Made by a program: the position numbers and the translations under genes
Assembly: GCA_014281115.1 (NCBI GenBank)
Contig: JACONQ010000009.1
Coordinates: 2,170,001-2,234,000, forward strand
DNA: 64,000 bases
Direction: 5' to 3'
Source of the DNA: Laburnicola sp. R22_1
Lineage: Eukaryota > Ascomycota > Dothideomycetes > Pleosporales > Didymosphaeriaceae
The notes under the pieces: generated by a model
The model's database searches: none
What the model saw: the letters and a program-made list of their open reading frames with translations, nothing else
What the model was told of the DNA's origin: nothing
In this document: piece after piece, positions 20,763-32,448 of the stretch
Layout of the letters: the number at the start of each line of letters is the position of its first letter
How positions within the stretch are numbered: the stretch's first letter is position 1

Positions 20763-22116
20763 GCCGGGGTGTTTGGTGTGTTCTTACTGTTTGGTCATAA
20801 TCAAGTGGACAAAGAGTGGACAAAGAATGTCCCAAGGGAGAGATCCTGTAGTCACTACATGTTGTCCTTTGATAGTGACGATGTCATGTTGGCGAAGGAA
20901 GCTAGGTACGCCATCAGTGGTCTCGCTGTACGTCAGCGGAACGTACGTATCTGCAACCCCAGCCGTGCGTCTATTAGGTGGGCTGACCTATGATCCAGAA
21001 ATCGCATGGAGCTTGTTGTTTCCTTCGCTTTTCGGATAGCGTAACGGAGATAAGCGGCTGTTTACCGTGTATCCAATGGAGCAGCCCCGACACGTAGGTG
21101 CAGATCGTCAAGGCAAGACCGCTCTGCCGCGTCAAAGCTTGAATTGCTACCTCGATGCTTGTCTTCATGACGCATATCAAAAAACCCCTTGCAACATCTT
21201 TTCTTGAAAACTCGCCGTCGTTTACTTGATGGCGGCTCCTTGTTTATTTTTCTTGAGTCAATTCAGAAACATCGTTCCAGATGATACAGTGCATAAAGAC
21301 AATTGATCCGCCTGTTCTTGGATCCGCCTCGTACGAGCTGACATTGTATGCTGCGAACCTAGCAGCGGAACGGAGGAATCGATGTTTACCTATTAAAAGC
21401 CACGTTATCGTACCCTGAACGATGCAAATATAGTAAAGGCCAACAGCTAGTGTGCCGTCCACACAGTAGAGGCAAGGAGTCAGAATAGGGCTCGATATCG
21501 AGACGATGGAATGACATGTACTACCTACTCTAGGTACGTAGAATCGCAGTTCGGCCTCCAAATCGTCGGAGTGCTGATCGTCGCATCTATAAAATTTCCA
21601 CTTCTTCTCCCTATACATCCACCAATCCATCTATTAAAAACTATAAACCTTAGGGCATGTTGCGCACTCGCTTAAAATCTACAAGAGCAACTGGTCATGC
21701 GTTGATCAATCCGAGGATAAATCCCAATAAAATCACATTAGCCAGGGCTCTTGGAGTCATGTTTAATATTCTAGATAATAATGCTCATGTGAGTGTAGTG
21801 AGGTACTAAAAAAAGACATATCTTTGTTCAATAGAAAAGACATGGTGGTGCCCTTCGCCTGTCTATTACCTGTCCAAACATCTCCGTCCATTTCTACTTT
21901 CCTATAAATACCCCTCTTTCTCTCTTGCTAACCTCACACCACATCAACTCTTTCTAAGGGTATCTCTAAAACTATGAACAAGAAGTCTTATGGCGTTCCC
22001 TCCCTCGCATAAAAACATCACTCATCTCCAAAATTGCGAGTTGCAGATGTCATGGTGCACTTTTCCTCAACTAAAACACCCCTCCTCTAAAACGACGAGG
22101 ACCAAGTGTTATGCCG

Positions 22117-22155
22117 TCCCCTCCCCTCCCCTCCCCTCCCCTCCCCTCCCCTCCC
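22117..22155. repeat. (TCCCC)n microsatellite
   Basis: About eight pentamer copies in a pyrimidine-rich stretch. Confidence 0.9.
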
Positions 22156-22276
22156 CCACCTCCACATATAAAAAGCCCCATCAGACCAGTCCACCCTCCC
22201 TAAGCTCCCTACCTCCCTATCACTCCATTCCTAAAACACAAAAACACAACACACCACACACATGCTGTTCAAAGCT

Positions 22277-22353
22277 TCCTCTAAAAAACTGTAAGCAACA
22301 TATGGATGCCGTCGCCCTTATCCTCTAAAAAAACTGTAAGCAACATATGGATG
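22277..22353. repeat. two direct copies of a 32-bp unit, 44 bp apart
   Basis: TCCTCTAAAAAACTGTAAGC followed by AACATATGGATG occurs at 22277-22308 and, with one extra A, at 22321-22353. It looks like a local duplication. Confidence 0.9.
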
Positions 22354-23334
22354 TTTCTCGCGTCTTGTCTCGTCCTTGTGCTCTAAAAAATCCAGTGCCA
22401 ACTTCTGATGGCCTGCCTCGTCCGTCCATCCGTTTAAAGTATGACTGTGCTTGTCCAAGAGTAAAACCCCACCCTGGTCATCCTATCCCCCCTTTCTCTA
22501 AAAAACCTGAGTTGATCGTCTCATACCCCACACCCACCCAGCCTACCAATATCAAAAGTCACCGGAATCACTTCCCTCGCATGACCTCGTCCATCCATCT
22601 AAAAACACTCCATCTCCCTCCCACAGCCAGCCTCCCTGGAACCCCACCAACACATCCAAGACACATATCTACACAACCAAAGAACAAAGTAAGATTAATC
22701 ATTCACAACCACACGATCACACAACCAACAAACCCCCACACAGGCACACAAGCCATATTATACACACTTCCTTTTTGTTTACTAAGCAGGGGGCTCTGCT
22801 TTTTTTGTCATGCTATTTGAGATGTTTTTTTGTCATGTTATTTGAGATGAAGGCCTTTGTCGTCCTACCCCTAGGTAGATTAAATTAACGCCACATACAC
22901 ACTTCATTCTCTCGCTATTCACACCCCACCACAACACACCACACCCATCCTCCCCTCCCCTCCACACAATATTCACAACACAAATACACATATTCAAAGA
23001 GTGATCAGAGGAAGCCTTCCGTCCGTCCCCAACTAATCATCCATCCATCCCACACCACGATTATCTTCCTCCAGATAAGCACACAAAACTCAGCACCTCG
23101 CCAGACATGCAAATGCTCGCTTCAACACAACAACATCCCCAGCTAGCCCAGATGCTCTCAGACAATGAAAAAGGAAAGTAATAAGCACACCATGAATGAG
23201 GCTGCCCTGGACAAGACCCAAAACACCAAAATACAGCAGCAAACATGGACAAGAAGTGACAGGTGGACATAAAAAAAATGTGTACTTATAACCAGATCAT
23301 GGACAGGCTGACAAGAAGCAGATCCGAAATCTCA

Positions 23335-24815
23335 CTAGATGACAAGGAGGCCGAAAATAGCAACGACAATCGCAATTGCGGAGCCGCCAACCCCTCTGAG
23401 GCTGGGTTCGAGGGAGGAGCCGGCGCTGTTGTCGTCACCGTTGCCGCCGTTACCTTGCGAGAATCCGTTCCCACCGCTACCACCGTTGTTGCCGGGATCG
23501 CTGCTTCCTTGGGTAGGCTGAGCCTCGGGTGAGCCACCGGCGGAGACATCTGCACTGTTAGTCGCAGCAGCGACGGGAGTTTCCTGTCGGCCACCGCCAC
23601 CAGGGTTCCCACCAGGGACCATGTTGACCTGCTTGGTTGGCTTCGCAGAAGAGGTGGACTTGGAGGCGGCGGCAGAGGACGAGGAATCCGAGCCAGGCTC
23701 GTCGCCCGTGTCCATAAGAGAGTGCAAGACGACGATGTCGTCGGAAATCTCAATCGTGTTGTTGGTGGGATTCGAGTCGGTGTATCTGTAACTCTTGGAG
23801 CCGGTCTTTTTGATGCCATCTGGGGCGTCGTAGCAATCCACGGTGACCTCGGTAACCAGTGCGGCGTACATGCTGTTGACCATGTACTCGCTGTTCCAGT
23901 CAATCTCACCACCGGCCCACTCGATGGTGCCCTTGCCGTTTGAAGGGAGACCGGCAGGCCAGAGCGACAGCATGACGCGCGAAGGCGTCTGCGGATAATC
24001 GTAGCGACCATGTGTAGCGTTCCAGGTTTCGGAGCGCTTCACTGTGCGGCCTTTGGTGCCGTCGACGGTCCAGCTAAGCTCGTCTTGAGACCAGTCGATG
24101 CAATATTCGTGCGTTTCGGCAACGGTGCCGCCTTCGACCGGGAGCTTTCTCATTTCCTCGTCTGTGGGACAGATTAGGCTGGTATCATGCGAGGAGAGAG
24201 GCAAACTTACAATTGGTGATGCCCTGGGAGTACCAGTTAGACTGTGCATTTTCGATGTCGTTACCAATAAACTCGAAATCGATTTCGTCTTTGACGTCCG
24301 ACATCATGATAAAGGCCGTCACGACACCCTGACCCTGGCTGGTGGTCATTTTGGCGCAGATCTTTCCGTACCACACGTAGAAGGTGGATGCCAGCAGCGT
24401 GCCGACGGTGCCCTCAGCCATGGTCAAAGCAACGCCACCAGATGGGTATTTGATGGGGTGGCCCTGTGACTGCCAGTTGATCTTGGAGTTGTCACCGAGG
24501 TACTTGTCGATGGATTGGATGTCATTGAGGTCGTCGAACTTGTAGGTGCCGCTCTTGCACACGGGGTTGGGTACGCAGGAGTCGAAGGCGGTGGACATGG
24601 TGGGGTCGCAGCCGCCGAGACAGAAGGCACCGACACCGCAGTCGCCATAGACTGAGGCTGTTAGCAGAGGTCATGGACAGATGGCTGCGATCACACGTAC
24701 GGCCACAGCAAGGCGCGTCAGACGGGCACTTGTTGTCCCTCGTGCATTTCTGCGCAAAGGCGGAGCCAGCGAAGGCGGCCGCTGCAACGACGGCGGTGAG
24801 GGCGTGCGCGACCAT
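23335..24815 (-). CDS. GPI-anchored Crh-type transglycosylase (GH16), 3 exons, 460 aa
   Basis: Exons 24815-24701, 24651-24211 and 24161-23335 are joined by 49-nt GT-AG introns (461 codons with stop). Residues 1-21 are a signal peptide (MVAHALTAVVAAAAFAGSAFA). A cysteine-rich, chitin-binding-like stretch follows (CTRDNKCPSDAPCC and CGVGAFCLGGC, about 23-53). The GH16 core contains the catalytic motif DEIDFEFIG (about 160-168), with both glutamates and the central Asp present. From about residue 330 the protein turns into a Ser/Gly/Asn/Pro-rich linker and ends in a small-residue and hydrophobic tail (SAIAIVVAIFGLLVI), the layout of a GPI anchor signal. Crh enzymes cut chitin and join it to beta-glucan in the cell wall. 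The gene is intact. Which paralogue it is cannot be told. The exact acceptor of exon 2 could be 24657 instead. Confidence 0.93.
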
Positions 24816-25475
24816 GGCCGGCTGTGATGGTGATGGCGCCGGTGGGCTGTCGTGTAAGGTTGCTAGGCGCGCAGTGCAGCTGTCAAGAAGTGCAGGTGCG
24901 CCGGGAGGCAACCGAATCGAGGGCAGGTGCGACGATATGCGGTCGCGCCTTCCAGGATATCCTGATTATGGTCGAGAGCGAAGTAGCGAGCGTCGGGGGG
25001 GAATTATTAAGGAATATACGGTGGGTTGCGGCGAACGAAAGGGCCAACGAAGGCAGCGAGCGCGTGGAAAGGGGCGAACAGAGAGACCCCACAGCGAGCG
25101 CGCTGAAGAAGACGACGGGGCCCTGCCCTGATTCAGCCGCCCTGGCAAAGCAGGCGGCGAAGGTCTGGTCTGCGCCTGATGTTTCTGAAAGATGACGCTA
25201 GCACCGTCTTCGGCAGGAGCGCCGCTTTTGGCGATCGCATCGATGCAGGGCAGCCCGCAACCAGCCAGCGCAGGGCTCGTGCGTTCCCCAGAATCCCGCC
25301 TATCAGCGGAGTCGTGTGATGAGGAATTGGGAGCGCTGTCGCAGTTTGCGGCCTGTCTCCCCAAGTGCATCTTCATTCCCCCATGCATGGCTGGCCTTGT
25401 GTGACGGTAACGGCCTCTCCGGTGCCGCCTTCACAGTGTGACGTTTTGACGTTTCCGGCCATCGATCGCGCCTGC

Positions 25476-26004
25476 CGGCACAAGATACACTAACGGGCCG
25501 GCCTCCAAGGCCTGTAAGCCGTACACGGGATAGTTGCTCGGCGGGATCCACATAGCGGCGGCACCATGAGATTAGTAAGTGGGGCCACCCAAAATAAACG
25601 CTAACTTTGCTTTATACAGTCAACTAGAGGGTACGGGTGACTAGCGCCAATCCTCTGCAGGGAGCCAATCTCTTGTAAAGGACCACCAAAGGGCTTTGCG
25701 ACCCATGCGCGCTAGTCACCCGTACCCGTAGTACCATGCAGCTAACTATAAGGTATCCTTTATTATTGTTTTAATTTTAATGCCTAGCGTCAACGCGTAT
25801 GTTATTAACAACTTTATTAATTACTGCTACTAGTATAAGATTTCTATAAAACATAGTAATTATTTAATTTCTATATATCTGTGTGCTACGCCGCGATTAA
25901 TAAGATACATCTTAGTACTAGTACTGCCGCCGCTATGTAGATCCCGCCAAGCAACTATCCCGTGTACGGCTTACAGCTGGAGGCCTGCCCATTATCTCGT
26001 GCCG
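25476..26004. repeat. inverted-repeat element with about 85-bp arms
   Basis: Left arm 25476-25564 and right arm 25923-26004 are inverted copies of each other, with few mismatches and two short gaps (shared core TGTAAGCCGTACACGGGATA). The interior from 25740 to 25920 is AT-rich with TAG/TTA, as after RIP, while the arms are GC-normal. No transposase is encoded. A non-autonomous DNA transposon (MITE) is the simplest reading, but no clear target duplication was found. Confidence 0.6.
25629..25727. repeat. 99-bp hairpin element with perfect 19-bp inverted ends
   Basis: GGGTACGGGTGACTAGCGC at 25629-25647 and its exact reverse complement at 25709-25727 enclose 61 bp. It lies inside the larger inverted repeat and has normal GC content, so it could be a second, later insertion or a structured regulatory element. 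Confidence 0.65.
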
Positions 26005-26508
26005 CGCCTGCCCCTCCAGTCATGTAAGACCCGCTGGACCACTCTCCACGTGTTTCTCAAAGGCACCCGCCGTGGAATGCACACTGTGCAAACGGCACGT
26101 TACTGTCCCACCTCCCAATCTCTTGGTCTCAGCAGCTTCCATTCCACGCTGTCGTCGCACCCGTCTCCTCTGTGCTGCCCTGTTCCGCTTTGATGGTGCC
26201 TGGTGCCCCTGAACACGAGCCTGAGCATGAGCGGTGCCACGAACGAGGCAAGCGCGAACCATACGCTCCACTGAGGCTGAATCACAGTTCATCACCTCGT
26301 ATTCCGGTATGCATCGTGGCATTCACCGGCGGATATACTCCTGATCTAACGCCAACGCCGCCAGCCCATCTGCGCGAAAACATCATGTTGCAGAAAGAAG
26401 AGCTGAAGTGCGACATTTGACCTGTGACATTCGATGCTCGTCGCATCAGAAACCAATGTACTTGCAAACGCCTCCATCTCCCACGCCCGCATCTATCGGG
26501 AGCAGGTA

Positions 26509-28036
26509 CGGAGGTGCCTTTCAAAAATCTTTTCCTGGACCGTGCACAGTGGCGCAAGCTAAAAACGCCACCAAATTCTTCGTACGAGAGACATCTCTAT
26601 TCAATATCAACCCAATCATCTACTATAGGAGCTTCAAACCGTCGTACCTTCTCAGTCTTACCCTCTCTATACTCATTACCACCTTTAAGACGAAGAATCT
26701 CCTGAATATGCCGCTCAATCCTCTCAATCTAAGCCTGAATCCGCCACTGTTCTAACTCCCCCCATGCCTCTTGCTATACACGCTCTGCCTCAGCTCTTAA
26801 CCAAGGAGACCCTTTCTTTGTTGTTACTCTTTTCATATAAGGCCAGGCTGGCTCAATCATATTCAAGTCAGGGGAGTTTCCAGGCCATAGTAATTGTACG
26901 ACCGTAGCCAAGCTATAGAGCCTGTCTTTATAGAAAGACTTATGTGGGCTTGCACCATCCTCTTGAACTATTACCCCAGGTTGAGTCTTCTCACATTCTC
27001 GTACGAAGGGAATTAGTTTAGGAATAACAACCTGACGGCAGTATCTCCACCAATCAATCCCAGTTCCGCTCCCTCTTTCAAGCTTACCATGCTTTCTATC
27101 CCACTTCCATTGTGGTTTTCGTCCTAGCTAATTTCAAAAGCCCATTCAAGCCAAAGGCGTATTTAGCTCCCACTCTGCCTTAAGAATAGGCTCAAGTTCT
27201 CTATTTATAGCTTCTAGTTCTTAATCTGCAATCTTTCTTTCGCTCTTTGTCTCTGCCTTCCAGATATGACATGGGCCTTTTAAGTCGTACAAAAAGCAAC
27301 CCCAAAACATAAACTTAGAGAACCCCTTCCACTGCGGCCGAATGCAGGACTTAACAAAACGCTTAGAAGGTAGACGCCAAACGCGGTATCCCCCTCTTCA
27401 AAGACCATAGACAACAGATGTCTCATTAGACCAGATAACCTTTTTCCAGTCTTTAATTGTCTAGTCCTTATAATTAAGAGCAAATTAATAATAGGCTCGC
27501 TTCATCTTACCTGTTAGCCCTAGTTTACGGGTAGGCTTTGTCTTTTAATATCCAGATGCTCTAAGGATTCGCCAGACTGTAATATCTAACACTCCTCCAA
27601 TCTCTGCTGCGATTTAAGCGCAGGTCTTCTTGCGAGCATATTAATCTCAACAGACCTTTAACAGTACATCTTCAACTAGCTCCTTAGTTTGCTTCTTTAG
27701 GCAGCCAGATTAATTGCCATCTTCAACGTATTTGTTAAGGATCGTCTTGCTCTCAGCGGGGTTTAGTCCTTAGGTGATAGCCTTGCGATAGATAGCATTA
27801 ACCGTGCGCGGCTGGATTCCAGTTATAGACTCGATCTCAGTATTTGAAAAGCCAGCCAGCTTTAGAGTCAAGGCTTGAGCTCGGGTGGCAATGTCGTACG
27901 AAGGCATTATCAGGTAGATAGAAGAGTAGCAATGATGAAGATTGAGGGATTTTTGCTATAAGGGGTGCTAGCGCCAAGAGCAGTGGCTTACGCCACCGTG
28001 CACGGTCCAGGAAAAGACTTTTGAAAGGCACCTCCG
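26509..28036 (-). mobile_element. Tc1-like transposon B (1528 bp), RIP-mutated
   Basis: Terminal inverted repeats of about 46 bp (opening CGGAGGTGCCTTTCAAAA) have TA duplications at 26507-26508 and 28037-28038. It sits 19 bp downstream of the monooxygenase stop codon, in its 3' UTR. The outer 18-19 bases equal those of the Tc1-like copy at 14127-15518. The inner parts of the repeats differ, so the two are sister families. Confidence 0.92.
26600..27906 (-). pseudogene. Tc1-type transposase B
   Basis: Starts at 27906 (MPSYDIATRAQALTLKLAGF). Both helix-turn-helix parts are present (the region missing in transposase A), followed by IWSNETSVVYG, MFWGCFLYDLKGPCH, VIVQEDGASPHKS and NSPDLNMIEPAWPYMKR. 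The first catalytic Asp is Asn (a G-to-A change). Several Gln/Trp codons are TAG or TAA. It is a full-length but dead DDE transposase. The C-terminal limit is approximate. Confidence 0.82.
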
Positions 28037-28055
28037 TAATGTACCCCCATTTCCA

Positions 28056-29870
28056 TCAGTCCCAATCCCCTGAGCCCATGACCACCGGCTTACCCTTCTC
28101 TAGATCCGCCATGATGTCGACAATGTTCCATGGCTCCCACTTATACCCAGGAGGGTAGTTCGGCGGAATACTGGGATCCTCGTCCAGAGGCACACCTGCA
28201 CGGATGCCCTGGAGGCACTTTTCTGCACAAAGTCAGCTTTGTGCTTTCGAGCACTGCTACGGAACCGGATTGCCTACCATAATTCTCATACACATAGGCT
28301 TCGGGGTCGTGTGCCCACACCCATTTCGGGTGCTTCGGCTGCGCTTTCTTGGGGTCGAGCTTGACCTGTCACGCCCTTCAATTAACACGAGCACATGCAT
28401 AGACTCTGTCTTCACTTGCCTTATTCCAGTCGGTATCTTGCAGCCGCTCCGCATTCGAAAAGCCCAACTTCTGCGCACATGCACATCGCAGGAAGCGTAG
28501 CTTGACGTGCGCCTTCACGGCATCTTGAACACCCGCTAATCCGCTCAGCTGCAAGCAACTCGCCAGGCTGACGGCATCCTCAATTGCCTGCGTAGCGCCA
28601 TTACCAGAACTGGGCAAGAAGCTATGTGCACAATCGCCCATTTGCACCACGCGCGCCCCTGGCGAATGCCACTTGGGCTGGGGGTTGCGCCAGAAGAGTT
28701 CGAAGTTGACGATGGTATCCGGTGGTGTGAGGGCTATAAGCTTCTTCAATATCGGTGCCCATTCGGGGGCTGTGGATGAGGTGAGAGACTTGTCCATGTT
28801 CTCTAGCACCGATTCGGATGTCACTGTGTGGGACCATGATTCCTTCTCCGTTCCAGTCGCGTCGTGGTTGATGATCCAGACTGCGTCGTTGTCCCGGTTG
28901 AGCGTGAGACCATAGGTTCCAGGACCGAGGAATGTGCGCACGATGGGATCCGAGCCTTTCATTGAGAAGAACTCTTTGACCTCGGGGTCCTTGTCAAGAT
29001 GTTCGACGGGAAAGACGGCCTACAGTCGCAATGGACATGTTAGCCATTATGTTTCGCTGTCATCTAAGGATTACAGATTAGTTGTGCACTTACCCTCCAC
29101 ATGGCCCGCCCTGAGCTCGCCGCTCGTACCTCTCCGCCTACAATCGCTTGACTCTTGCTTCCAATGCCATCAGAGGCGATCACGAGATCGGCCTCGAACC
29201 TCTCGCCTTGATCTGTCTCGACGGCTGCTTTCTTCTCGTTCTCGAAGTATTTCACAACTCGCTTACTGAACAAAAACGGAATGTTTAATCGCTCGGCTTG
29301 GTTGATAAACATCTGGTACACGAGTGGCCGCATTTGAAAAGCACCCGGTGGTGTATTTGGATCCAAGCCAACTGCACGCAGGCGCTCGGAGACTTTCATA
29401 GGAGGAATCATGCGCTCGCCGTCGTGCTTGAACGTCTCTAGCCAGCAGTTCTGCATGGAGATCTCGTCATATTCGGCGGCCATGGCGGGCCAATGCTTGA
29501 AGAACTTGGTTCCGGAGAGACCCATAAAGTACATGTCGCCTGCCCTCAGTCAGCGAAAGTTCGAAACACCATGGACCGATATGCGCAAGACAGATTATAA
29601 GGAAATGAAAAACATGCCCATTGTGTTGATCTCGCTACCCCGTTCGAGGACACGCACTCGGTGTCCCTTTCTCACGCATTCGATCGCTGCTGTGAGCCCA
29701 GCTAGTCCAGCGCCCACGATCAGGACATCGATTCCGGAATCCGGATAATTCCCAAAAAGCATTGGTGTCCCATCATAAGAGAGAACGCTGCCCTCACCCG
29801 ACAATCTATTCAAGTCGTCATTGCTATGCGGGCTCGAGTCGCCGCAGCTGGTGTAGGCGATGTCACCCAT
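28056..29870 (-). CDS. FAD-dependent monooxygenase (salicylate hydroxylase-like), 5 exons, 517 aa
   Basis: Exons 29870-29618, 29539-29094, 29019-28420, 28365-28278 and 28222-28057/56 give 518 codons with the stop. The FAD-binding fingerprints are complete: GAGLAG in a Rossmann fold (about residues 53-58), the DG motif in [10 protein letters not shown] (206-215) and the GD motif in [20 protein letters not shown] (357-376). Group A flavoprotein monooxygenases of this kind hydroxylate aromatic acids using NAD(P)H and O2. The exact substrate is not visible. Introns 1 and 3 have GC donors (GCATGT and GCAAGT) rather than GT. The frame and the conserved family text across both junctions (NTMGDMY and DWNKVKLDP) leave no better choice. 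No signal peptide, so probably cytosolic. Intact, though a transposon lies directly behind its stop. Confidence 0.92.
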
Positions 29871-29969
29871 GTTGTTTGTGTACGTCGCAGAGTAGCAGCG
29901 TCTGTGGGTTCCAAAGGAAAGAGGGTCCCGGAGTAAGAAATACCACCGTTAACTAGTGGGTCGTCTAGA

Positions 29970-29976
29970 TTTTATA
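29970..29976 (-). promoter_or_regulatory. TATA box of the monooxygenase gene
   Basis: TATAAAA on the minus strand, about 100-106 nt upstream of the start codon at 29870. Confidence 0.45.
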
Positions 29977-30300
29977 CTTCATGCAGCAACATGAATCAAT
30001 ACTACTCTCGCCGTCAGCGAAGCTCGCTAAGCATGGAGCGTACTTCGTCCGACATGAGAAGCCACGACGGACCGTGGAGCTGAGCATTTATCCAATGATG
30101 GCCAAGAAGCTTCCTACTAGGTGCATCGGCTCCCCACATGGAAGCAGCACCGGAGGGCGATGGACACGCGTGTGTGTGTCGTAATGGGCGAAATATTCTA
30201 GCGTTCTGTCAGCCCGAGAAAAGCAAAGCTGCTCTTCCCGAAGGCGCTTTCCATCTGTTACCAGCACCTGTCTTCAAGTTTCGTTTTACATTTCGCAAAG
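29977..30300. other. intergenic, edge of the gene-bearing block
   Basis: GC-normal sequence upstream of the monooxygenase. Composition changes abruptly to AT-rich at about 30300. No gene seen. Confidence 0.5.
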
Positions 30301-32448
30301 AAGTTTACTACTATGCAATACTTAGTAAAGGGCCTAGGGCTAAAGTTACTACTATAGTAGTAAGCGTATATAGTGCCCTTAAAGACACTATATAACTAAA
30401 TAAAAAGTACGTAAAAGTAGCCTTTATACTAAATAAGCTTAGCAACCTATAAATATAAGTTTATACTAGCTATAAGAATAATATTAATATTATATAAAGG
30501 CAGATATATAATACGCAATTCCTTAGCCTATTTTTTTATAATTAGTATTTATATAAAAGTAAAGCATAGAGGAACTTATATTAATAAAGATGCCCTAGAT
30601 AAATGTATAGTTTGCTTAGAAACTAGTTAGAAAAGTAATATATATTCTTCTATCTAAAAGGGCCACTATATTAGTATTAAAGCTAAGAAGGCCTAGCTAG
30701 TTAAGACCTACGAGTATAAGCGCTATTATCTACACTAAGTTAGTATTATATAAAGATAAGATATTATATAATAAGGAATATAGTTTAGCACTATATAAAT
30801 AGGGGATTAGTTTAATAAAAAGAAAAAGAGCTAAGGAAAAGGGTTATATATAAAGAGATATTTAAAGTAGAGAATAAAAGAAAAAAAAAAAGGAGAAAAG
30901 CCTACCCTATATACCTCTCCCTTCTATCTAGAGTCTTAATTCCTACCCCTTATTAGCATTTGTCTTTCTCTTATCTAATAGTATATAATTACCTAATATT
31001 ACTACCTAAATAAATAAGATAAATAGGTCTATCTAATATATAAGAAATAAACTAAGTAAAAAGGCTTTATATAAATAATATATTATTACTATAATTATAT
31101 TATTAACTATATAATCTTACCCTTAACTACTATTAGCTAAATAGCTACTCTATTATTAATAAACCTAATTACGCCTTTAATAAATAGCAGCAAAGTATAA
31201 TAAATAGTTACTTAATAGAAGCTTTCTACTAACTAAAGTAGGCTAGTAAGATTAGAAGATATATAGATAGGGGAATAATATATAAATAGAGTAAATACTG
31301 GTAAGTAAATAGTTTGTATAAAGGAAGGGAGCAACCTGTCTCGCTGCTTTACCTTTTTTTAATGCGTTTTTAGCACACCCACAGCTTTCCCTTATAGCGT
31401 TGTACCGTACACCAAAAGGTCTACGATGTTTCTCTTTCTAATAAAGGAAGGGAGAACTACTAATAGTAATCTTAAAAATAAAAAGTTGCTAGTGTCTATA
31501 TACTATATAGGTAAGGACACTTAAAAGTGTTAAGGTTTTAATATTACTATATAGTAGTATTATATAGAGATTATATAATGCCTATACATTATAGCCTATA
31601 CGCTATAGAATCTATTTCTTTTATTTACACCCCTTCTAAATATAAGCAATTAATACTAAAGTTGTATAGTAGGGGATAAAAAAACTAATATTTGTTTTAA
31701 CTCTCTTTTAAAGCTTATACCTTTTTATTTAACTAATTATTAAAATTTTAATTTTTTATATATTATAGAGAAAATATAGTGGTCTTAGGTAATTTATTAA
31801 AATTTTGCTTAGTAATCATAAACTAGGTATATAGAGAAACCTAAACATAGGAGTTTTAAAACATCGATTTTAAAACCCCTATAACTTTTTTAGACGTATA
31901 AAAAGGTAATTTTTATATATATAAATACTATAGTTTAGCATAGTATTATATTAAACCTTTAGTATAGGTTGTCTTTGTAAATATTTTTTTATCCAAGGTT
32001 TTTTTTTCCTACTAAAAGTATACTTAAAAAACTAAAGAGATACTATTTTTTTAAAACTATAGCTATTAAGCTATAAATTTCTATATAGTTAGGGTACCTA
32101 GTAAATAACCTTATATTAAATTTATAGACTATAGGATTACGTAATAGAAAAGTTATAGGGCCTTAAACTATATAGAGAATTAAAGTTTAAATAATATATT
32201 AAAAATAACTTTAATACTATAATTTTTCTACTTTTATAATATTTCTTAGCTTTTTGGCTATTAGGTAATACTATTTATACTTAATTAGATTATAAAATAA
32301 AAATTGTATAGCTAAAAATAGAACAAGTAAATAATTAAATATTAAAAGTAATTTTAGGAAATAACCTATACTAAAAATTTATATATAGATAGATTTTATT
32401 AATAACTAGACTATATTAAAATAAAAATAGATTTTATACCCTAGTAAG
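30300..32448. repeat. RIP-degraded AT-rich repeats, family unknown
   Basis: TpA-rich sequence with stops in every frame. No recognisable protein or terminal repeat was found. A short GC-normal insertion at 31332-31440 is listed separately. Confidence 0.55.
31332..31440. repeat. 109-bp unmutated insertion with 14-bp direct repeats
   Basis: The insertion is flanked by ATAAAGGAAGGGAG at 31318-31331 and 31441-31454. Its interior has normal base composition, in contrast to the AT-rich surroundings. The origin was not recognised: it could be a short retroposon, organelle DNA or repair filler. Confidence 0.6.

Larger units (their letters stand above)
20763..23334. other. intergenic: aquaporin upstream region and GH16 downstream region
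   Basis: No gene recognised. The part 20763-21650 is the former promoter side of the aquaporin. The part 21900-23300 is pyrimidine-rich with long CCCT and CACA tracts, poor in credible frames. Two TATA-like sites (TATAAATA near 21903 and TATAAAAAG near 22166), each followed by CT- then CA-rich leader-like sequence, suggest transcription on the plus strand without a clear protein. Confidence 0.5.
24816..26508. other. GH16 upstream region with an inverted-repeat element, no gene seen
   Basis: Open frames on both strands overlap and resemble no family. The stretch 24816-25470 is the GH16 5' flank. An inverted-repeat structure with an AT-rich core fills 25476-26004. The stretch 26005-26508 ends at a Tc1-like element. 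Confidence 0.5.

Noticed and set aside
21244..21630. 128-codon open frame on the minus strand with hydrophobic stretches
   Set aside because: No family match from reading it and no splice support. It cannot be told from chance.
24673..25195. Overlapping plus-strand frames at the GH16 start
   Set aside because: They are antisense to exon 1 and the 5' flank of the GH16 gene.
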